The notes under the pieces: model-generated
Told to the model about the DNA's origin: nothing
Databases searched by the model: none
What the model saw: only the letters and a program-made list of their open reading frames with translations
Translations under genes and position numbers: made by a program
Shown here: one piece after another, positions 58,680 through 64,000 of the stretch
Layout: every line of letters starts with the position of its first letter
Position numbering within the stretch: position 1 is the stretch's first letter
DNA from: Wyeomyia smithii
Lineage: Eukaryota > Arthropoda > Insecta > Diptera > Culicidae
Assembly (NCBI RefSeq): GCF_029784165.1
Contig: NC_073694.1
Coordinates: 43,693,639-43,757,638, forward strand
Direction: 5' to 3'
DNA: 64,000 nt

Positions 58680-59670
58680 CGTAATGCCTCGATAGTTACA
58701 ACAATCCAAACGATGGCCCTTCTTATAGATAGGGCATATGAGGCCTCCCAACTAGTCATTCGGCATTTATTTATCCGCCCAGATCCTTAGAATTATCTGG
58801 TGGATCGCATAGAACAGCCGCTCACTTCCCGCTTTTAGAAGTACGGCCGGGATACCATCCTTCCCACCGGCCTTGCCGTTTTTCAGCTCACTAATCGCCT
58901 TTTTTACCTCCTCCTGTGTTGGTGGCTCCACAGCTTGTTCGTCACTCATAATCGTAATCTTGTTCCTGCTCTGCTCATCCGGCTCCTCACCGTTCAATAG
59001 CGCCTGAAAATGCTCCTTCCACCTGGCTGCAACCGTCGGTTTATCAGTAAGCAGGTTGCCTTCCTTGTCTTTACACATGACCTGCACTGGGTAATTCCTG
59101 CTTCTGACTCTGTTGACAGTTCTATAGAATATCCGCACGTCGTTTTCAGCATAGCTGTCCTCTGCGCTGGCGAGCACCTGCTCCTCGTATTCGCGCTTCT
59201 TCCAACGGTGGATTCTATTTTCGGCAGCTCTTGCCACCCTGTCTCTCTCTGTTATGACGCGTAGCCGCAGTGAGCATGCGGCTCCTGGCACAGTTATTCT
59301 CATCTGTCGCTCTCTGGCACTCGGCATCGAACCAGCCATTAGGCTGTCTTCCACGCGTCGTACCATCTACCTCTCTCGGAGTCGTTTTGATGGCGTCGTG
59401 GATACTGCTTCACAGCCCATTTATGTCTTCCGCTCCTTCCTTCTGCTGTTTTGCGATCCGTTGATCCAGCTTTCTGGCGTATTCTGCTTCTGCTGCCACG
59501 CCATCAGCTTTCAACCACTGAATGTTGAAACGCGTTGTCCTCTCTGTGCGAGATTTCAGCTCGTTCGACAACCGTGAGCGGATCTTACAAACGAAGAGAT
59601 AATGGTCAGAGTCAATGTTTGGTCCCCGAAAAGATCTAACATCAGTAACATCCGAAGAGATCCGACCGTC
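58680..59670 (-). pseudogene. RTE-type LINE, endonuclease end to RT start
   Basis: Minus strand: 'VRSFRGPNIDSDHYLFVCKI' (SDHY endonuclease motif), 'LKSRTERTTRFNIQWLKADG', then a linker frame (59366-58767) with 'AENRIHRWKKREYEEQVLAS', 'RSRNYPVQVMCKDKEGNLL', 'ELKNGKAGGKDGIPAVLLKA' and finally 'GGLICPIYKKGHRLDCCNYR' leading into RT. Two frame breaks (about 59400 and 58760). Same copy as 52840-54066. Confidence 0.85.
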
Positions 59671-60529
59671 ACACATAGGAGTTAATTCGTTTAAAACCTG
59701 ATCGAAAGTGAAAATTTCAAAGTAAATCAACTTTGTATTCTAGTGTTTCATTTTGAAGCGTGATGTATGCTTGATCACCTGACAGCTCATCAACATCCAT
59801 AAGTTATGTTTACGGTCTTAACGAGAGGTTTAAACCGACCGCAATTCAACAGTTTTTTGTGCATGATAATGACGCTTCGATACCGTAAGCTAACATATAA
59901 CGTTCCGAAGATAAACAAGTGATTTTTAAATTAAACAACGATGAAGATTGTTAAAGAAGGTTAATCGAACAGAAATGTGTACTTAGCATGTGTGCTAGTC
60001 TCTCCAAATACCTAGGTGTTTGTCAAAATCAATATAATTAAACCCAAAATATTTGTTTTTATAAGTTAACTCAAAATGGGATAAGTTATGTTTCTGGCAA
60101 AATCTGGTTGAACGGCTTATATTACTTGAAAGTGCTAATATTTTTGTTTATAATGGTGAAGAAAAACCTTCCCGATGCTTCCGGTTTCGTGTTTTATCGC
60201 TATGTGAAAATAATCAAGAAATTCTTATTTTTTCGTTTCTTGGATAGTTGTAGCCTTGGTTACCCAAATGAAACTTTGTCAAACGACTGAAATGTGTACT
60301 GAAAAGTCATTTCATGATAAATTCAAGTATTTGGATGAATTTTGACCCGGTTATGATTGAATTTAAATTTCATTATGAGAAATGTCATCCATCACTTTGA
60401 GGTGGGTTACTCCATGCAAAAAAATATTCAAATCCAATCATTAGTTATTATTATCACAATATGATACGTTTTCAGTGGAAATTTTTTTTTAAATAATTAT
60501 TTAAATAATTATGTTCTAAGTGTTGCACT
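59671..60529. mobile_element. Probable non-autonomous DNA transposon in the RTE-type LINE
   Basis: The RTE-type LINE's endonuclease frame is cut between 'DHVLIDAQ' (right) and 'RISSDVTDVRSFRG' (left), and about 860 bp of unrelated AT-rich DNA lies between. The ends look like imperfect TIRs ('acacataggagttaattcg' against 'acacttagaacataattat' on the other strand), and the flanks 'gaccgtc/ctgtgcgtc' may be an 8-9 bp duplication. No transposase frame. Superfamily unassigned. Confidence 0.5.
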
Positions 60530-61215
60530 GTGCGTCAATCAGTACGTGATCGATCTGGGAGCAGGCTTCTCCGTTTGGATGCCTCCAGGTGTGTTTCCAA
60601 ATATTCAAACGTGGATAATAGGACATAAGTTTATCAGCCTCAGGCCGTTTCTTTAGTTGACGAGTAAAGGCTGTGCCTTTCAATAACCGGACGGAGGACG
60701 GAAGAAAACCTCCCTCCCAACCTGGTCGTTTGCATCTCCGATGATGACATTTACGCCGTGTTTTGGGCACTCGTCATAGGTTCGTTCTAGCTTTTCATAG
60801 AACTCATCTTCGAATTCATCGGATTTGTCGTTTGTCGGTACGTAGGTGTTGATTCCACTGAATTTGAAAATTTTTCTCTTAATCCTCAAAACGCATATAC
60901 GGCTTATCTACGGGCCTCTACCGGATGACTTTTGTTTTCTGATTTCGCAGCACTACGAAACCGATGTCCCGTTCCGCTGCTTTGCCGCCACTGTAGTAGA
61001 TGTGGTACTTAAAATAAGTATGCGCAATAGCGTCTACTGCACTAAATTCCATTTCTCCGGAATTTGCTCACCGAACCTCCTGAATCACTGCGATTTCGAT
61101 TCCGTGCCGCTGTAGTTCTCGAGCAAGCAAGCCAGCTCGCGCCGGTTCATTGAAATATCGGACGTTCCAAGTACCCAATTTCCCAATTACCCAATTACCG
61201 TTTTCTGTTTCCGTG
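60530..61215 (-). pseudogene. RTE-type LINE, 5' endonuclease part
   Basis: Minus strand, in order: 'VLGTSDISMNRRELACLLE', 'FGEQIPEKWNLVQ', a frame with 'INTYVPTNDKSDEFEDEFYE', 'KLERTYDECPKHGVNVIIGD', 'ANDQVGRE', and 'IWKHTWRHPNGEACSQIDHV'. This is the N-terminal endonuclease of an RTE-type LINE; GDAN replaces the usual GDFN and several stops occur. About 61220 is the 5' limit of recognisable element sequence. Confidence 0.8.
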
Positions 61216-61429
61216 TTCGAAGCCTAGGTGTCGATTGATCCGTTCCATATTTCTGTTTTCGTTATTCGTGGTGAGGAAAGATTTCGGTATGCTACCTTAC
61301 CAGGGTCACGATACCTACATCTTGCTGATGAAGCTGCCATCTTAGGTGTAGGTGGTGGGATACAGCTTTTCATGATTGAGGGTCTCAAGTTACATCTATC
61401 TAGCCGTTTACAAGCCAGTTTCGGGTGCT

Positions 61430-62560
61430 AGGATATATGATTTAGTTTACAGGATTACGGGTTTTAAAGAATTTATAAATTTTGGAATTTCAATATTTTG
61501 GTATCCTTGGATTTCAGAATATTTCGATATAAACCTCGTTCGATTTTGGCAACACGTCCAATTCTTTTGTGTTGCCAAGACTCTGCTTTGACACTGCTTT
61601 GATCAATGTATTGCCGGAACCGGATCCGGCCATATATTTGGCACCAGTTGACTGACTCCAGCCATCCTTCTCGGCTTTGGGATTTTAGGATTTGATGATT
61701 TTAGGTAGTGAAATTTTAAATTTTAGGATTTGCTTATGTATAAATATAGAGATTTAGCAGTTCAGGTTCCATTCGGTGTTTTAAGTTTTTCAGAACTTGA
61801 GAATTTTGGGGTTTAAGGGGGTTCAAGCAAGTTTTTGAAATCATAGAATGTTCTGGTTCTTCTATTTTAGTATTTTAGGACGCAAAAAAATCATTTATTT
61901 GAAATTTAATGTTTTTAGGATAATGTGATTTGAGGATTATAGGATTTTTCGAGTTTACGACTTGAGTTTTCTGGAACCATTTAGGATTTTTGGGTTTTTG
62001 ATTTCAATGCGTCCGGAATTATTTTTTTTTTGCTGTTTATTTTAATTACTTTTTTTTTTCGGAATTTTATCTTCATTATCCCTTTCAACACATTTGTTAC
62101 CATCGAGTTACCATCTGTACTTTCTGGCATGTTTTGGACATGTCCGAGTCAAGTGAAACCAATCAGTGTTGAATTATGCTTTTTTGCTTCTCGAGAATTC
62201 TCTCCTATTTTCCACAGAAATGATTTCTGGTTACGCCACTTCATCAGTCCAGTAAGATAACGAAAGAAAATTATTATTTTACATTCGTTAAAAGCAAATT
62301 TGAGTAAAATTATCTCGACACTTCGAGAGTTTCAAGTTCTCTTAATTTCAGGATTCTAGGGTTGTAGGATTTCAGATTTAGTGTTTGTTGTATTCTCCAA
62401 TTGAGAACTGCAGGATATTAAAATTAGTAATCGGGAGTTTTAGTATTGTACGATTTTGGGACTTTGAGACTCAAGGTTCCCAACATTTTATGTTTTTCAT
62501 AAATTGAGAATTTTTGTATTTCCATGTTTTACGAAATTGAGATTTATTAATTCTAACGTG
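61430..62560. repeat. Degenerate 'ggattttagg' repeat field, part 3
   Basis: Loosely repeated 'ggattttaggatttg', 'gattttaggtagtg' and 'tttcaggattctagg' phrases, the same family as at 49.1-52.8 kb. 61530-61670 and 62030-62240 are unrelated inclusions; 'ttcgattttggcaacac' at about 61540 also occurs at 51.87 kb in variant form. Confidence 0.65.
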
Positions 62561-63192
62561 CCAGTGATGGGAAGCTTTGTAGCCGCATAGTTACAGAGTC
62601 CTTCAAGGATGGCTCCTTCACAAAAAAAACCTTTATCTAATCTGGGAATCTTTGATGTAAAACTTCGGAAATTTTATCGACCTAAAGCATGTTAGACACT
62701 GCAGTAGCTTGCTTGAAGCGATGATAACGTCGATAAAGAAGATCAAGAAGATAAGAGAATAGCAAGTCTGAAAGAAGACAAGTACCACGCAACAGCTTAC
62801 TTCTCGATAAGTGACACTCCAGGAAGAAAAAAGTACGGACAGCAAAGCTCGTTCGGACAATGCTACAAAAAATTTAAAGATACCAGTCGCACAAAAAAAT
62901 TTTTTCGCTATTTCAGAGTTTGAGAATTTATTACTGCAGAATTTTAAGATTTTCAATGCTGTTATCGAGAAAATCCGATCCGGTAGGTTCCCATCTTCGT
63001 ATTGAGAGTACATAAGACAGAAAAATTGTGTTTCTTGGCATGCTTAACAAATTATTTCGACAAGTTCATTACCGACCAGGACACAGTAAATTTTATTATT
63101 AAACTCCGAACACTGATAAAAATCGTGCTTTTGAATTATATACTTTTTAAACAACTTTTCCCACGTAATATCAACGTTTTCCTCTTTCTCAG
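62561..63192. promoter_or_regulatory. Upstream region of tektin gene; acceptor-like end
   Basis: AT-rich, with ORFs lacking motifs. It ends in a pyrimidine-rich 'cgttttcctctttctcag' at 63192, which fits a splice acceptor 33 bp before the start codon, so part of this stretch may be a 5'-UTR intron. A promoter element is not identifiable. Confidence 0.4.
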
Positions 63193-63225
63193 CCGTGGAG
63201 TTCAACAACTCACGCCACCCACAAC

Positions 63226-64000
63226 ATGGAGCAAATTTCCGGTCCTCCGGCGCGAACCGGAACCTGCTATCAAACGCCGCGCTCCCATCCGTGGCGTCCA
63301 ACAATGGGTTACGAGGCGGTACAGGTTACTCCGCTGCACGAGCAACCCGTCACAAATGTCCTCGTAGCTTCTTCCTACTCTCCGTCGGCCATGTGCTCAG
63401 ATCCAGTCACATTTCCAAATCTTGTGACCGGCTTCGAACGTAACCCACAGCATGCTGCCCGTGCTGCTCTCTACACCCGCTACACACCGAACGAGTGGAC
63501 GACCTCGAACGTTACCACCTACGCCGATGCGGACAAAAATCGCAACTACGCCGAAAAAGTTCGCTCGGAAGCGGTTCGACTTATGCGCGAAACGGACGAA
63601 AAAACCTCTCAAGGTCAACGAGATGCAGCCAGACGATTGGGCGAACGAATAACCGACATAACATTCTGGAGAAATGAACTATCGACCGAGCTGGAGAAAT
63701 TGATTGCCGAATCTGCCCAGCTCACGGATACGAAACGAAATGTTCAAAAAGCATTGCAAGATTTGGAACCGCCACTGCATATTGCCCAAGAATGTTTATA
63801 CCATCGCGAGGGACGCAAAAGCATCGAATTAGTTCACGATCATGTCGAAAAGAGTTTGCTAGTTGAAGTGGATAACCTGCGATCCTGCCAGGAGAAGCTA
63901 TCTCAGTTGCTAACTCGCATTACCAAACAGTTGGCCGATTGTCGGGCAGCTCAGCACTCACTGGAGGACGATATAAGCCACAAGGAATCGGCACTAGGCA
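63226..64000 (+). CDS. Tektin-3-like protein, 5' part (runs off the window)
   Basis: Starts at ATG 63226 in a good insect context (cacaacATGG) and stays open for 258 codons to the window end. The N-terminus (about 1-85, 'MEQISGPPARTGTCYQTPRS') is variable. From about residue 86 comes the tektin rod: 'YTPNEWTTSNVTTYADADKN', 'SEAVRLMRETDEKTSQGQR', 'RLGERITDITFWRNELSTEL', 'LEPPLHIAQECLYHREGRKS', 'IELVHDHVEKSLLVEVDNLR', 'SCQEKLSQLLTRITKQLADC'. The LGER.(N/T)DI.FW..EL and ECL.HRE..K.IELVHD blocks are diagnostic of tektins and closest to the tektin-3/5 group. Tektins are coiled-coil filaments of ciliary and flagellar doublet microtubules; in insects they are expected in sperm tails and sensory cilia. 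The second half with the RPNVELC-type signature lies beyond 64000. About 77 residues upstream of the rod are open and probably genuine. Confidence 0.93.
   Translation, partial: MEQISGPPARTGTCYQTPRSHPWRPTMGYEAVQVTPLHEQPVTNVLVASSYSPSAMCSDPVTFPNLVTGFERNPQHAARAALYTRYTPNEWTTSNVTTYADADKNRNYAEKVRSEAVRLMRETDEKTSQGQRDAARRLGERITDITFWRNELSTELEKLIAESAQLTDTKRNVQKALQDLEPPLHIAQECLYHREGRKSIELVHDHVEKSLLVEVDNLRSCQEKLSQLLTRITKQLADCRAAQHSLEDDISHKESALG

Overview
This is AT-rich, repeat-dominated nuclear DNA from an insect, most likely a mosquito and probably a culicine. The reasons are the Tc1/mariner remnants of the DD37E type (described from mosquitoes), two tRNA-derived SINE families with clear target-site duplications (TSDs), several non-LTR retrotransposon clades in nested, decayed copies, and a Helitron with the short 'CTGTCTGTCTGT' start common in insects. 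Species is not determinable from the sequence alone. There are no operons; host genes are rare and split by large introns or intergenic repeats.

Host genes. The only clearly recognisable host gene is the 5' part of a tektin-3-like gene at 63226-64000 (+), which runs off the right edge. A well-formed internal exon of an unrecognised gene lies at 30809-31091 (+), and a weaker candidate terminal exon at 28682-29006 (+). Everything else that codes belongs to transposable elements.

Layout. 1-3.1 kb: degenerate duplications and an inverted repeat. 3.8-6.2 kb: a DD37E mariner remnant and a Jockey-type LINE 3' end. 8.6 and 16.0 kb: two different SINEs. 12.6-14.8 kb: a heptanucleotide satellite. 19.1-20.9 kb: LINE fragments. 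21.3-24.5 kb: mariner pieces and a fold-back element. 24.5-29.2 kb: a Harbinger-like MITE, a Helitron and small MITEs. 32.07-37.89 kb: a large element with short terminal inverted repeats (TIRs), dense ATCATGA-type subterminal repeats and two convergent decayed genes. 39.6-45 kb: hAT MITEs, a mariner fragment and LINE fragments. 49.1-62.6 kb: a field of degenerate GGATTTTAG-like repeats carrying SINEs, a pogo/Tigger-like transposon and an RTE-type LINE. 62.6-64 kb: tektin.

Best candidates for something new. (1) An apparently complete two-ORF L1/Tx1-like LINE (about 54067-58483), with ATGA-overlapping ORFs and a poly-A tail, sits inside the RTE-type LINE and is flanked by a perfect direct repeat of about 196 bp from the RTE, read here as an exceptionally long TSD. 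(2) The 5.8 kb TIR element at 32.07-37.89 kb has two convergent genes with closely spaced poly-A signals and a cysteine-rich N-terminus, and I cannot place it in a superfamily.
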